This document shows, one piece after another, positions 28,561 to 36,915 of a DNA stretch of 64,000 bases. Under the pieces are notes generated by a model. The model searched no databases and had not been told where the DNA came from. It saw only the letters and a list, made by a program, of their open reading frames with translations. This stretch comes from an uncultured Clostridia bacterium (GTDB lineage: Bacteria; Bacillota; Clostridia; TANB77; CAG-508), in NCBI GenBank assembly GCA_947573445.1, contig CANPFR010000003.1:88582-152581 (forward strand), read 5' to 3'. Position 1 is the first letter of the stretch; each line of letters begins with the position of its first letter. Position numbers and translations under genes: made by a program.

Positions 28561-28586
28561 AAAGCCCACTATTGCTAGTGGACTTT
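28561..28586 (-). terminator. Terminator of the 28.6-30.1 kb gene
   Basis: Stem CCACTA / TAGTGG (28566-28571 with 28576-28581), extended by flanking A-T pairs, about 30 bases after the stop. Confidence 0.65.
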
Positions 28587-28614
28587 TGATTTGCTATTTT
28601 AATATGTTTCTTTT

Positions 28615-30105
28615 TTATCCTCTATAAGCTGTTATGTCTTTTGTTGAATATTCTACTGTGCCATTATCGTTGATAACCATGTATTTCTGTATGTAGACAT
28701 CATCTGGGTTTTCATAAACAACATTTCCATTATATCCTGCTACATTTCCTGCTACATTGACTACTAATTTTCCATTTACAATTTGTGTTCTAAGATAATC
28801 TACTTCTGTTAATTCTGTATCTCCATCTATTCTATATACTACTTTTCCTTTTAAATCTACTTTCATAATTAAATCTTTGTTTTCATTTCCAATCAAGATA
28901 ATTCCGTCAGACATCATAATTGCTTTTGTTTTATAACCTACGATTACTGGTTCAATAACATTTTCGCCAGTTTTTAAATCAATTAAGTATAGGTTATTAT
29001 CAACTACGATTGTCATTTGGCTTTGTGTATAGTCCATAGGGCTGACATTTCTTAAATCATTTGAGGTATATTCAAATTCTCGGCTCCATAATTTATTTAA
29101 GTCTTTATCAAAGTAATCTATATAAGCATATTTTAGGTTGCTATCATAAGTTGTTACTATGAAATGATTGAAGTCTGCTGATATGAATAAATTTTTTGCG
29201 ATTGTGTCAGGTAGATTGTTGTAATCTTTGTCGTATGTTATTGAATTATTACTCATTCTAAATGCTTTGAAATTAACATTAGACTGATTATCTAAAATTG
29301 CTAAGTAATAATTAGGATTGGTTGATGTACCTTGATAACCTCCGTCAATGTCATACATAGGTTGTTTTTCTCCACCTTGAAAACTTATCTTTATATCTTT
29401 TCCGAATATATGCTCTGCAACTTTTCTTACCATATCAGCGTCATCTTTTTTGGCTGAATTAGTAATATCAAAGTCATATTTCTCTATTTTGATAGAGTTG
29501 ATTACTGGTAATGTATAAGTTGTTCCGTCAATTTCTCTTGTTTCTACTCCTACATATCTTCCATAAAGATTAACCCCGTCTTTCTCTAGTAGTCTTTCTT
29601 CTAGTTGTTCCCCTTTTACAATACATAATCTTTCTGTTGAACCATTTAGAGTATATTCGTCTGTTGCTAATGGTCCGAATTGATAACCCATTTCGTCCTC
29701 ATACACTAATAGTTCTAATTCCTCATTGGTTGATTTTAATACTTTTACGACACCACCGATTGTTCTTATTTTAGCTTGTTCAAATAATTGTGGGTATCTT
29801 TGAAGTGTATCAACTGGAGCAAAGAAGTAATTAGTATCACTGTCAAAGTATTTCAAGATTGCTTGTTGTGTTTCGTCCAAATTCTCGTCATCAGGTTTCA
29901 TATTATAGAAACTGACTGAACTAAGATTTTCACTAATATTGCCACTTGTGATTTCAATAAGATTTTCACTAATGTTGCCACTTGTGATTTCAAATTGTGG
30001 TTTATTCTTGCTGTCATTTCCTTTTGTGTTTAAGAAGTACACTCCAATTCCTACTACTCCTATTACTAATATTATACTAACAATTATTATTACTTTCTTT
30101 TTCAT
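28615..30105 (-). CDS. Membrane-anchored extracytoplasmic protein of unknown function
   Basis: 496 residues. One N-terminal membrane helix (VIIIVSIILVIGVVGIGVYF) is followed by a long outer domain rich in Asp, Asn and Tyr. The second half has repeated strand patterns (FISADFNHFIVTTYDSNLKY, MMSDGIILIGNENKDLIMKV) that suggest a beta-propeller-like fold. Just after the membrane helix a 12-residue unit IEITSGNISENL is present twice. Start 30105 lies behind AGGAGA. Family not recognised. Confidence 0.6.
   Translation of the reverse strand: MKKKVIIIVSIILVIGVVGIGVYFLNTKGNDSKNKPQFEITSGNISENLIEITSGNISENLSSVSFYNMKPDDENLDETQQAILKYFDSDTNYFFAPVDTLQRYPQLFEQAKIRTIGGVVKVLKSTNEELELLVYEDEMGYQFGPLATDEYTLNGSTERLCIVKGEQLEERLLEKDGVNLYGRYVGVETREIDGTTYTLPVINSIKIEKYDFDITNSAKKDDADMVRKVAEHIFGKDIKISFQGGEKQPMYDIDGGYQGTSTNPNYYLAILDNQSNVNFKAFRMSNNSITYDKDYNNLPDTIAKNLFISADFNHFIVTTYDSNLKYAYIDYFDKDLNKLWSREFEYTSNDLRNVSPMDYTQSQMTIVVDNNLYLIDLKTGENVIEPVIVGYKTKAIMMSDGIILIGNENKDLIMKVDLKGKVVYRIDGDTELTEVDYLRTQIVNGKLVVNVAGNVAGYNGNVVYENPDDVYIQKYMVINDNGTVEYSTKDITAYRG
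29923..29994. repeat. 36-bp tandem duplication inside the gene
   Basis: Two near-identical 36-bp units encode IEITSGNISENL twice; the units differ at very few bases (ATATT versus ATGTT), so the duplication looks recent. It lies in the linker after the membrane helix. Confidence 0.8.
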
Positions 30106-30243
30106 CTTTTATCTCCTCTCAGATATATTTATTGTTACCGTATCACAGTTTTTATTATTTGTAAAGTACTATACTACAATATATTAAACTTTTTTATTTC
30201 TTATAATAAAATTCCTTTAGAATAAGTCTAGGAGAGTGATGTG

Positions 30244-30486
30244 ATGTTAGATAGAGAACTTTTTGAATATAAGAATTATGGTACAATTCAAATTGATTTA
30301 GATAGAATTATGAAAGAGAAGGAAGTTACTACTTATGAATTGAGTAGTAAAGCTAATATTCGCTTTCAAACCATACAGAATTTATGAAAGAATAGTTGCA
30401 GTAGAATTGATTTTGAGGTCTTGGCGAAGATTTGCTATATACTAAATTGTAAAGTAGAGAACGTTATCAAGTATGTTATTGATTAA
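30244..30486 (+). pseudogene. Cro/C1-type HTH regulator with an in-frame TGA
   Basis: Starts ATG at 30244. It reads a small HTH protein (IDLDRIMKEKEVTTYELSSK, then IRFQTIQNL), hits TGA at about 30385-30387, and continues in the same frame RIDFEVLAKICYILNCKVEN, the expected second half. In relatives this position is often Cys, so TGT/TGC to TGA is a one-base nonsense change. There is no CGG here and no sign of a selenocysteine element. It faces the gene at 30508-30936, as another HTH gene faces its paralogue at 36 kb. Confidence 0.7.
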
Positions 30487-30502
30487 CACTTGGTAACGTC
30501 CT
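30459..30502. terminator. Hairpin between the HTH pseudogene and the convergent gene
   Basis: ACGTTATCAAG (end of the HTH reading) pairs with CTTGGTAACGT around 30492-30502, followed by CCTTTTCCTT. It overlaps the stop of the HTH frame. Confidence 0.55.
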
Positions 30503-30507
30503 TTTCC

Positions 30508-30936
30508 TTATGCTTGATTTTTAACAATTTTACATTCTCGGTCAAACTCTTTGGCTAGAATAATTGAGAATATGAAGATTTGTTCCTCGATTTCTCCGTC
30601 CATTTGAGAAATTACCTCGCAATATTCGTTAAATAACTGTTTCTGTTCCTCCGTCCAGTCTTCTTGTAATTCGTCTAATAAGCGATAATTTTTGTCCATA
30701 TTTTGAATTTCCCTCATAAAGTTGATGTATAATTCCATTAGCATTGGGTATCTTTTGGCTCTTTCATCAGATGTAAATTCAAATACCTTGTAGAATTCTT
30801 CAACATAATCGTCAATACTTTTTTTGACCTTCATAGCTTTTAGGTCTGCTACTACTTTGTTCAGAGTAATTTTATGTGCCTCTGTTAGTGGAACTTCCAA
30901 TTTCTCTAAACATTCTTTCATCTTATTTTCATTCAT
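30508..30936 (-). CDS. Uncharacterised helical protein, paralogue of the 36.1 kb gene
   Basis: 142 residues, all-helical and acidic. Its C-terminal third (EYCEVISQMDGEIEEQIFIF then ILAKEFDRECK) matches the gene at 36144-36509 (YIDLSEDMENEMAQQIFVFG then ILANELNRECK). The family is not recognised. Both copies lie convergent to a small HTH gene, so they probably form a two-gene module. Start 30936 lies behind AAGGAGG. Confidence 0.6.
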   Translation of the reverse strand: MNENKMKECLEKLEVPLTEAHKITLNKVVADLKAMKVKKSIDDYVEEFYKVFEFTSDERAKRYPMLMELYINFMREIQNMDKNYRLLDELQEDWTEEQKQLFNEYCEVISQMDGEIEEQIFIFSIILAKEFDRECKIVKNQA

Positions 30937-31241
30937 AAGTTACCTCCTTGGTTTCAATTTAAACTAAGTCGGATTCTATTACAAGTTTTATCAGTATTAG
31001 AAGTTGTTTAGACATAATAATAGACACCTTGTATTGGTGCCTTATGTTAATTTTTGAATGCTATTTTTACTCGATTAGTTTCTGATTTTATTGATATTAC
31101 TAGGTTTGTTTACTATCCTGTGTAATGCAAATTGAAGTCGATACGGGTATCATTTTATGATAAGTTGTGTTAAGTACAAAATGAAATCATTGACCTACAA
31201 TGCAGTATTTGTAACACTTTGTGTTATTCTGTGATAAGTAA
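30937..31241. other. Non-coding stretch left of element A
   Basis: About 300 bases with no convincing open frame. It leads into the terminator-like hairpin and the tRNA-fMet 3' fragment. Confidence 0.4.
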
Positions 31242-31263
31242 AAGCACTCTGTATAGAGTGCTT
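31242..31263. terminator. Terminator-like hairpin beside the left att copy
   Basis: Stem AAGCACTCT / AGAGTGCTT (31242-31250 with 31255-31263), loop GTAT, then AAAAA. It lies 13 bases from the 48-bp att repeat. Confidence 0.65.
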
Positions 31264-31275
31264 AAAAACCTTCAA

Positions 31276-31323
31276 AAATGGTTGCGGGAGTAAGACTCGA
31301 ACTTACGACCTTTGGGTTATGAG
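31276..31323 (-). repeat. att copy: 3' half of tRNA-fMet
   Basis: 48 bases identical to 45581-45628. On the minus strand it runs from the anticodon loop (CTCATAACCC) through the T arm to the CCA end, but no 5' half precedes it. It differs from the intact tRNA in the T stem by a compensatory pair and in one anticodon-arm base. It is the original right junction of the integration site. Confidence 0.85.
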
Positions 31324-31527
31324 TTTTGTTTCGGGCTTTTTGTCTTGTTTTCTAACTTTTAATGATGTTCTGTAATGTGCATAAAATCAAGGTTCTGTTT
31401 GTTCTAATTTAAAATTTCATTTTTTAACTTGTCGTAACTTTAGTCCCCGAATAGTCCCCCGAATTTTTATGTAACCAAAATTCTTAGAAATATATTCACT
31501 CTACTAAAAATTTATTAAAAACAGATA
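31324..31527. other. Element A end with short repeated sites
   Basis: Contains AGTCCCCGAATAGTCCCC-CGAA (31441-31464), two tandem AGTCCCCGAA-type units. A related AGTCCCCGAATGTAGTCCC lies at 45492-45512, next to the other end. Such repeats at both ends are candidates for integrase arm-type binding sites. Confidence 0.45.
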
Positions 31528-32022
31528 TTATATAACTGCTTTAATCTCTTTTCTTGAAAAATAGCTCTTATCACTTTGTATTACATCTTCATATTCCTTT
31601 AACCATTCATTTAAATAATCGTTATATTCTCGTTCTTCTTCTGTTTCTTCTGAATTCTCTGTGCAATCAAAATGTAATTGAAATACCCCATTATTTTTTC
31701 CCATAAGCATAGCTGTTTTAGGGTTATCAATATAAAAATCTGTAATTCTTGCAATTTTCAAATCATTATTAAATAGAATGGTAATTTCAGGGTCACTAAT
31801 TAAATCACCTTTATTGGCAATTTGAAGATTATCCATATAATAAAATGTAGAAACTTTCATATGACTTTCATCAACTTTCTCAGCAGAAGCACCATATTCA
31901 CTAAAATCTTCGTCTAATTCTGGTTTATGAATTAAGTAAAATTTAGGTTCAACATCAGTTAATAACTCTCCAACAACTTTTGATAACAATTCATAATTTT
32001 CTTTAAAAAGTTTTATTCTCAT
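31528..32022 (-). CDS. Uncharacterised protein of element A
   Basis: 164 residues, acidic, mixed alpha/beta. The middle part DPEITILFNNDLKIARITDF recalls small DUF1249/DUF6908-like proteins common on mobile elements, but I cannot assign it firmly. The C-terminus has EYNDYLNEWLKEYEDVIQ. Start 32022 lies behind AAGGA. It is the leftmost gene of element A. Confidence 0.5.
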   Translation of the reverse strand: MRIKLFKENYELLSKVVGELLTDVEPKFYLIHKPELDEDFSEYGASAEKVDESHMKVSTFYYMDNLQIANKGDLISDPEITILFNNDLKIARITDFYIDNPKTAMLMGKNNGVFQLHFDCTENSEETEEEREYNDYLNEWLKEYEDVIQSDKSYFSRKEIKAVI

Positions 32023-32271
32023 TTTCCTTTTCTCCTAAAATATTTTTAATTGATTAAGTTTTATCATATCTAGTCGTAATTGTCAATATTTTCATTATTT
32101 TATAATAGGGCAATATTTTACTTTAAACGCCTTTTTAAGAATCCAATACGTAAAAGTTTACGGTCGCAGATTTTAAACGTCTTAAAAGGACGTTAAGGAC
32201 GGTCTGAGAGCAAAGAAAAAGCCACAAAGTACATTTTACCTTGCAACTTTATTTATTATATTATTTTCAAT
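32023..32271. other. Intergenic stretch with inverted repeats
   Basis: About 250 bases. CGTAAA-AG-TTTACG (near 32149-32162) and a following AAACGTCTTAAAAGGACG stretch form small hairpins; no gene is seen. It may end the leftward SPFH/zinc-ribbon operon. Confidence 0.4.
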
Positions 32272-32832
32272 CTAAACTTTGGCATGATTTTTATCTTGCA
32301 ACATCGTACCGCAATACATACATTCTTGTGGTACTCCAATACTAACAGTATTTTGAGCACCGCACTGAGGGCATTTTATTATTATTGTTTTTTCGTTTTC
32401 CTGTTTTTCTTTTTCTTCTGCCATTTTTTCGTATTCACTTAAAATTAGCGAATTTGTTTCGTCCATATAACCGTTTATCATTTTTTTACTTATCATTTCT
32501 GTAATGTCTTGTATCGCCTTTTCCTTATTTACTCCGATTTCTTGGCACAATGTATCCATATTGATATTATGTCTTGTGTTAATATATTTTAAATATTCAT
32601 TCATCAATTTTGCTTTTCTTTTTCTCTTATTTCCAAAAAATATTAAGCTCGTACCTGGCAAGAAAAATAAAATCATACTAATCATAAATATAGAAAAATC
32701 CTTCATATCTATAGACGCACATATTAAAAGTAAGGTCAAAATATCTAAAACGATTCCAACACCAAACATGATATTGGAAATCAGTTTACTTATCTTATCT
32801 GTAACCGATACATACAAATTTTGTTTATTCAT
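32272..32832 (-). CDS. Membrane protein with C-terminal zinc ribbon
   Basis: 186 residues. Two membrane helices (about 18-40 and 45-64) are followed by a winged-helix-like cytosolic stretch (YINTRHNINMDTLCQEIGVN) and a C-terminal zinc ribbon CPQCGAQ ... CMYCGTML. It overlaps the end of the 32834 gene's stop region (ribosome site GGAGG inside it) and is the last gene of the operon 35.4-32.3 kb. Function unknown; a membrane-associated sensor or scaffold is plausible. Confidence 0.6.
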   Translation of the reverse strand: MNKQNLYVSVTDKISKLISNIMFGVGIVLDILTLLLICASIDMKDFSIFMISMILFFLPGTSLIFFGNKRKRKAKLMNEYLKYINTRHNINMDTLCQEIGVNKEKAIQDITEMISKKMINGYMDETNSLILSEYEKMAEEKEKQENEKTIIIKCPQCGAQNTVSIGVPQECMYCGTMLQDKNHAKV

Positions 32833-32833
32833 C

Positions 32834-33202
32834 TTAGTTATCCTCCTTTGCTAATAAAATCATTGTGTCTACAAATAAATAGATTAACAAAAAGCTAAAA
32901 TTAGTAATTAACAAACTTTTCATTGTTAATATATTTTTTATGAACAGATTAACAATGAAAGAAATCCCTATATAAATACATGTTATTGTAGACAATCCAG
33001 CAACCGCAAAAGCTTTTTGTTTCGTTTCCGTTAATATTAGTATCATACTATATACTAGTATTTCATCTAAAATAATAAATGCGAAAGAAGTTCCTTGAAT
33101 AGCTGTCTTTTGGGTACTACCTACACCAAAAAATAGTAAAAAACTTAGCATAATAACGATAATTAAACTAAATGTAAAAATTATCTTTTTATTTTTATTC
33201 AT
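32834..33202 (-). CDS. Four-helix membrane protein
   Basis: 122 residues, almost entirely hydrophobic, with four predicted membrane helices (IIFTFSLIIVIMLSFLLFFG, then AFIILDEILVYSMILIL, TITCIYIGISFIVNLF, LLITNFSFLLIYLFVDTMIL). GGGGGA precedes the ATG, 12 bases after the SPFH gene. No known family; it may be the membrane partner of the SPFH protein. Confidence 0.55.
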   Translation of the reverse strand: MNKNKKIIFTFSLIIVIMLSFLLFFGVGSTQKTAIQGTSFAFIILDEILVYSMILILTETKQKAFAVAGLSTITCIYIGISFIVNLFIKNILTMKSLLITNFSFLLIYLFVDTMILLAKEDN

Positions 33203-33214
33203 ATCAATTCCCCC

Positions 33215-34360
33215 TTAAATTTTTTCTCCACATTCAGGACAAAACTTTGATGTTTCAGGTATTTCTTGATTACACTTAGGACACTTAAAAATTTGTGGTT
33301 CTCCGCATTCAGGGCAAAATTTCTTTCCTTCTATGATTTTAGCACCACATTTTTTACAAAATACTCCTAATTTATTCCCACATTCAGGACAAAACTTTAA
33401 ATTTTTATCAACTTCGCACCCACATTGCTTACATTTTATTGTATTTGATGTATCTTGCTCTTTTGTAGGATTGGTATTACTTGTATTTATTTTTGTTGAT
33501 ATATTTCCCATTTGATTGCCAAATTGACTTCCTAATCCTAATCCCATGCCTAATCCCATTCCAGCATTCATAAAACCTGAGCCATTTCCTTCATTTTTTG
33601 CAGCACTTTCTAAAGTATCAAATGACCTTGCTGTGTTGTAATCGTAGCCTACAATGTTCATCTCTGCCTTTTTTGCCAAAGCATCTTTTAACTTTTTTAC
33701 TGCGGTATCCTCTTCAGGTGCTTCAATTGATGTAACATAAAAATTAACTAACTTAACACCATACTTTTCAACTTCTGGTCGTAAGCAGTTTTCGAGTTCG
33801 CTCGATATTTCTGAAATATACGCATTTATTTCTAATATAGAGATTTGTTTCTTTACTAAATAGCCACTGATATTATTTTTTACATTCGATACAAATAATC
33901 CCCTAAAATATTTAACCATTTTATCATGCTCAAATGTGTGCATTGTTCCAACTAATTTTGTCAAAAAAGTTTTGGAATCTTCCACTTGTATTCCAAATTG
34001 TCCGAACGAAGTAACAGGAATAAATACATGATATTTTGGATCCTCTAATTGTATTGCTGGAGCAGTTCCCCATTTTACATCTAAAGCAAATATTTTATTG
34101 ATATACCAAATTTCAGCAGTAAATGGCGATTTCCCTCCAAAAGGTAGATTGATTAACTTGCTTAAAAGTGGTATATTTTTAGTTGATAAAGTATGCCTTC
34201 CAGGTCCTAACACATCTAAAACTTTACCCTCTTTTACAAATACAACTTCCTGACTTTCATTTACAATAACTTGCGTCCATGTTCCCAATTCTTGACTTGG
34301 ATATTTCCACGCCATAATATTGGGTTCTCCTTCATATTTTATAACATCAACAATTGCCAT
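33215..34360 (-). CDS. SPFH-domain protein with three C-terminal zinc ribbons
   Basis: 381 residues. The SPFH (band 7) domain spans about residues 20-250 (QVIVNESQEVVFVKEGKVLD, FALDVKWGTAPAIQ, LENCLRPEVEKYGVKLVNFY), as in YdjI-type virion-core-like proteins. A Gly/Met-rich linker follows (GMGLGMGLGLGSQFGNQMGN). Then come three CxxC...CPEC zinc ribbons. SPFH proteins assemble into membrane rings and organise membrane repair or signalling. In Bacillus a similar SPFH protein works with zinc-ribbon and membrane partners in membrane protection. The neighbouring membrane and zinc-ribbon genes form one operon with it. Confidence 0.8.
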   Translation of the reverse strand: MAIVDVIKYEGEPNIMAWKYPSQELGTWTQVIVNESQEVVFVKEGKVLDVLGPGRHTLSTKNIPLLSKLINLPFGGKSPFTAEIWYINKIFALDVKWGTAPAIQLEDPKYHVFIPVTSFGQFGIQVEDSKTFLTKLVGTMHTFEHDKMVKYFRGLFVSNVKNNISGYLVKKQISILEINAYISEISSELENCLRPEVEKYGVKLVNFYVTSIEAPEEDTAVKKLKDALAKKAEMNIVGYDYNTARSFDTLESAAKNEGNGSGFMNAGMGLGMGLGLGSQFGNQMGNISTKINTSNTNPTKEQDTSNTIKCKQCGCEVDKNLKFCPECGNKLGVFCKKCGAKIIEGKKFCPECGEPQIFKCPKCNQEIPETSKFCPECGEKI

Positions 34361-34396
34361 ATTTTTTACTCCTTTTATATTTTATTTTAATAATAT

Positions 34397-35431
34397 TTAT
34401 CTAGTTGCTTCTTCTTTGGTTAGTGTTACATCTGCTGAGGCTATTTCTGATAATGGCATTCCATACATTCTACTATATTCGTACGCTTCTTTTATATAAA
34501 GTTTTACATGTACTGAAACAGAACCGTCTGAATTTTTAGTAACTTCTTCTGCATGTACGCATTGACCTGAATTGTAAGCAGATTTTATTGATACATCTTC
34601 ATCAAGACATTTTTCAAATCCTATCAGTTTCAAGTAATCATCATCATAATATTGTTGTGTACTATTGTTATTTTTTGTAATATCTTCTTCATGCACTTTC
34701 ACGTTATCAAAAATTTCATCTCTTGACGTGAAAGATTTATCATTATTATTGGTTGTAGGCTCTTGAGTTTCTTCTCCACCTGTTCTTTCTTGATTTGCTT
34801 CAATATAAGCCCTTGTTTCGTTATCCCAAAAGTCTTGTTCAGTGTCTCCGTCCCACACATCTTGTTCTATATCTTCCTTAGGTTCATATTCACCATCTTC
34901 AAAATTCTGTTCATTATTTTCAACTTTATTATTCATGCTTATTTCGCTTGTTGATGTCGGTATCGCATTTGTATTTTGATGATTGGTTGCATATCCTATC
35001 CCAATCAATATTACTAGAACAATTCCAAATATCGAAAAAATCTTCTTTTTTGAATTTTGCTTACTTTCTTTTTTCATTTCTGTTTTATTTTCCATAGTAT
35101 TATTACTTTTATTAACACTATCTTGTAATTCAGCAATTGCACCAATTTCAGAAAGTCTTGCTTTCATATTTTCTGCTTCTTCTTTTACCACATTTTGTTT
35201 AATTGCCTTTGGTAGATTATCAATAATCTTTTGTACGTCTTTTAATCCTAATCCTGTTATTTCTCTGATAGTTTTAATTACACTTGCTTGATTTGAACCA
35301 ATATTTATTAAGATTACATCAAATTCAGGATTTACATTATTTTCTGTATGATTAGTACCTATACTAGCACCACAATTACTACAAAATTTTTCTCCTTCGT
35401 TTACTTCTTTTCCGCAGTTAGTACAAAACAT
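34397..35431 (-). CDS. Zinc ribbon, ribosomal L7/L12 C-terminal-like domain and membrane helix fusion
   Basis: 344 residues. Zinc ribbon at 3-23 (CTNCGKEVNEGEKFCSNCG), then a domain at about 37-100 that follows the L7/L12 C-terminal fold pattern (EFDVILINIG, VIKTIREITGLGLKDVQKII, LPKAIKQNVVKEEAENMKAR). A membrane helix (about 125-145) and an acidic outer domain with EPKEDIEQDVWDGDTEQ follow. The L7/L12 fold is known to contact translation GTPases, so a link between membrane and translation is possible but unproven. First large gene of the SPFH operon; start 35431 behind AAGGGGGA. Confidence 0.7.
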   Translation of the reverse strand: MFCTNCGKEVNEGEKFCSNCGASIGTNHTENNVNPEFDVILINIGSNQASVIKTIREITGLGLKDVQKIIDNLPKAIKQNVVKEEAENMKARLSEIGAIAELQDSVNKSNNTMENKTEMKKESKQNSKKKIFSIFGIVLVILIGIGYATNHQNTNAIPTSTSEISMNNKVENNEQNFEDGEYEPKEDIEQDVWDGDTEQDFWDNETRAYIEANQERTGGEETQEPTTNNNDKSFTSRDEIFDNVKVHEEDITKNNNSTQQYYDDDYLKLIGFEKCLDEDVSIKSAYNSGQCVHAEEVTKNSDGSVSVHVKLYIKEAYEYSRMYGMPLSEIASADVTLTKEEATR

Positions 35432-35445
35432 TTTTTAATCCCCCT

Positions 35446-35631
35446 TTATTTCTTTTTAAATGGTACTAAAAATTTTTCTTCCACTTTTTTTGCTCCCCAA
35501 AGGTAGCCTCGACATTTTGTGTTCAAACAGCCGATGTGTCCGTTCTTCTTATTCTCATAAATTATTCTGCCACATCTCCAACAACGCAGTTGATCTCCTT
35601 CTTTGGGCGGTTTTATTACATTATCAATCAT
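35446..35631 (-). CDS. Small zinc-ribbon protein
   Basis: 61 residues with CWRCGRI and CLNTKCRGY, a four-Cys zinc site, and a basic C-terminus. Start 35631 lies behind AGAAAGGAATG. It heads the operon of zinc-ribbon/SPFH genes and lies divergent from the XRE regulator at 35.8 kb, which may control it. Confidence 0.6.
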   Translation of the reverse strand: MIDNVIKPPKEGDQLRCWRCGRIIYENKKNGHIGCLNTKCRGYLWGAKKVEEKFLVPFKKK

Positions 35632-35679
35632 TTTTTCTCATTCCTTTCTATATTATCATTTTTATTCTTGTTTGTCAAC

Positions 35680-35740
35680 GTCGTTTCTTTTGTTTTTATT
35701 TATTGTGTAACATCGTTTCCTTTATTGTGTTTCGTTTTCT
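35680..35740. promoter_or_regulatory. Triple CGTTTC repeat between divergent genes
   Basis: The 150-base gap between the divergent zinc-ribbon and XRE genes holds three CGTTTC-T/C-TT-like units (AACGTCGTTTCTTTTG, AACATCGTTTCCTTTATT and TGTTTCGTTTTCTTG). Regularly repeated sites in such a gap are candidates for XRE operators. Confidence 0.4.
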
Positions 35741-35782
35741 TGATAAAATCTAGCAAAAGATGTATTTAGCGAGGTGTATTTT

Positions 35783-36128
35783 ATGGAAAATGAAAGATTT
35801 GTTCCAGACGTATTTAAGGTGCTGGGAAAAAATATTAAGAAAATCAGAATGGCTGAAAACGTTTCCCAAGAACAGTTAGCAGAAAAAATCAATAAATCTC
35901 CACATCTGGTTGGATTATTTGAACGTGGAAAGTGTCGGCATCAGTATTCCCACCATAATTGACATTTGCAATGCACTCAACATTGACGCTAACTCTGTTT
36001 TTGCTGACGTTATCCAGTCTGACACCAATGCCTCTGACACTATCCTGCTAAAAACTCTCAATTCCTTTGATGAAAACGAAAAAGAAATCGTTACGTCTTT
36101 AATTACTTTTATCAACTCTAAAAATTAA
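35783..36128 (+). CDS. XRE-family HTH regulator, +1 frameshift at CGG
   Basis: The first frame holds the HTH (FKVLGKNIKKIRMAENVSQE, LAEKINKSPHLVGLFERGK) and reaches TGT CGG (35936-35938), after which it stops within seven codons. Dropping the C gives C-G-ISIPTIIDICNALNID, the classic end of the HTH domain, and continues to 36128. Length is 3n+1, 114 residues. It is the only plus-strand CGG break, showing the rule holds on the coding strand, not on one genome strand. It likely controls the divergent zinc-ribbon operon. ATG 35783 follows GCGAGGTG. Confidence 0.85.
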
Positions 36129-36136
36129 ATAAAAAT

Positions 36137-36167
36137 GAGGTATCTATTCTTTACTTGTAGATACCTC
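36137..36167. terminator. Shared terminator of convergent genes
   Basis: Stem GAGGTATCT / AGATACCTC (36137-36145 with 36159-36167) with A-runs before and T-rich sequence after, between the XRE gene and the convergent 36144-36509 gene, whose stop lies in it. Confidence 0.75.
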
Positions 36168-36509
36168 TTTACATTCTCTATTCAATTCGTTTGCCAAGAT
36201 TACGCCGAACACAAAGATTTGTTGTGCCATTTCGTTTTCCATGTCTTCGCTTAAATCTATGTATGTTTCCAGCAAATCTTTTTGCTCTCTCGTCATTTTT
36301 TCCTGCATTGCGTCATATATATCTAGTCGTGCATTTCTCAACCCTTTGTACTTATCATTCAAAGTTAGTAGTTGCTCTCTAAAAGTATCATAAATTGCTG
36401 TCAGTAGGGGCACCTGTTTCAAGTCTATATATTTTTTAGTATTGGTTCCGAAAATCTCATCAAAAAATTCTAAATATTCTTGTTTCTTTTTATTATCTTC
36501 ATTATTCAT
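36144..36509 (-). CDS. Uncharacterised helical protein, paralogue of the 30.5 kb gene
   Basis: 121 residues, helical. It shares with 30508-30936 the C-terminal motif (MENEMAQQIFVFGVILANEL then NRECK) and the middle part REQKDLLETYIDLSED. As at 30.5 kb it is convergent to a small HTH gene. Possibly an antirepressor-like or regulatory partner (inference from context only). Start 36509 lies behind GGAGAAAAAG. Confidence 0.6.
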   Translation of the reverse strand: MNNEDNKKKQEYLEFFDEIFGTNTKKYIDLKQVPLLTAIYDTFREQLLTLNDKYKGLRNARLDIYDAMQEKMTREQKDLLETYIDLSEDMENEMAQQIFVFGVILANELNRECKEVSTSKE

Positions 36510-36524
36510 TTTTCTTTTTCTCCT

Positions 36525-36794
36525 TTATTTTTTATAAAATTCTTCCCTTATAATAAAAATTGGGCTATCATTATCTATCGTATAGACATTTATTCTGATC
36601 CAACCATTCTTTTGGTAGGTTGTTATTTCTATACGCTTTCCTTGTACAATTCCAAATATAACAGTTTCGCCATCTTGATTTTTTGCAGTAAATATCTCAA
36701 AATTGTTATTGTTAATAAAATCTCTAATCATGTAGTCATCATGCCAATCTATTTGATTGATTTCTTCTTGTAAAACCTGTAATTCATTTTCCAA
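36525..36794 (-). CDS. Uncharacterised protein of element A
   Basis: 89 residues starting with TTG at 36794, 9 bases after AAGGAGG. A helical start (LQVLQEEINQIDWHDDYMIR) is followed by beta strands (EIFTAKNQDGETVIFGIVQG then IEITTYQKNGWIRINVY). Such small alpha/beta proteins are common in ICE-type elements; no function can be given. Confidence 0.55.
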   Translation of the reverse strand: MENELQVLQEEINQIDWHDDYMIRDFINNNNFEIFTAKNQDGETVIFGIVQGKRIEITTYQKNGWIRINVYTIDNDSPIFIIREEFYKK

Positions 36795-36915
36795 AATCTT
36801 TTTCCTCCTTACTTTTATTAGCTCTTAATTAACGTCAGAAACGTCTTGAAACGGTTTTCATATATCCCCTCGCAAATTTCTTCGCTTACAAATTAAAATG
36901 CCTTCTTAACGTGAA

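Noticed and set aside
30385..30387. Selenocysteine at the in-frame TGA
   Set aside because: A DNA-binding HTH protein is an unlikely selenoprotein and no bacterial SECIS-like hairpin is seen right after the TGA.
31276..31323. A functional tRNA gene at 31.3 or 45.6 kb
   Set aside because: Only the 3' half is present; no 5' half or acceptor strand precedes it. They are att copies.
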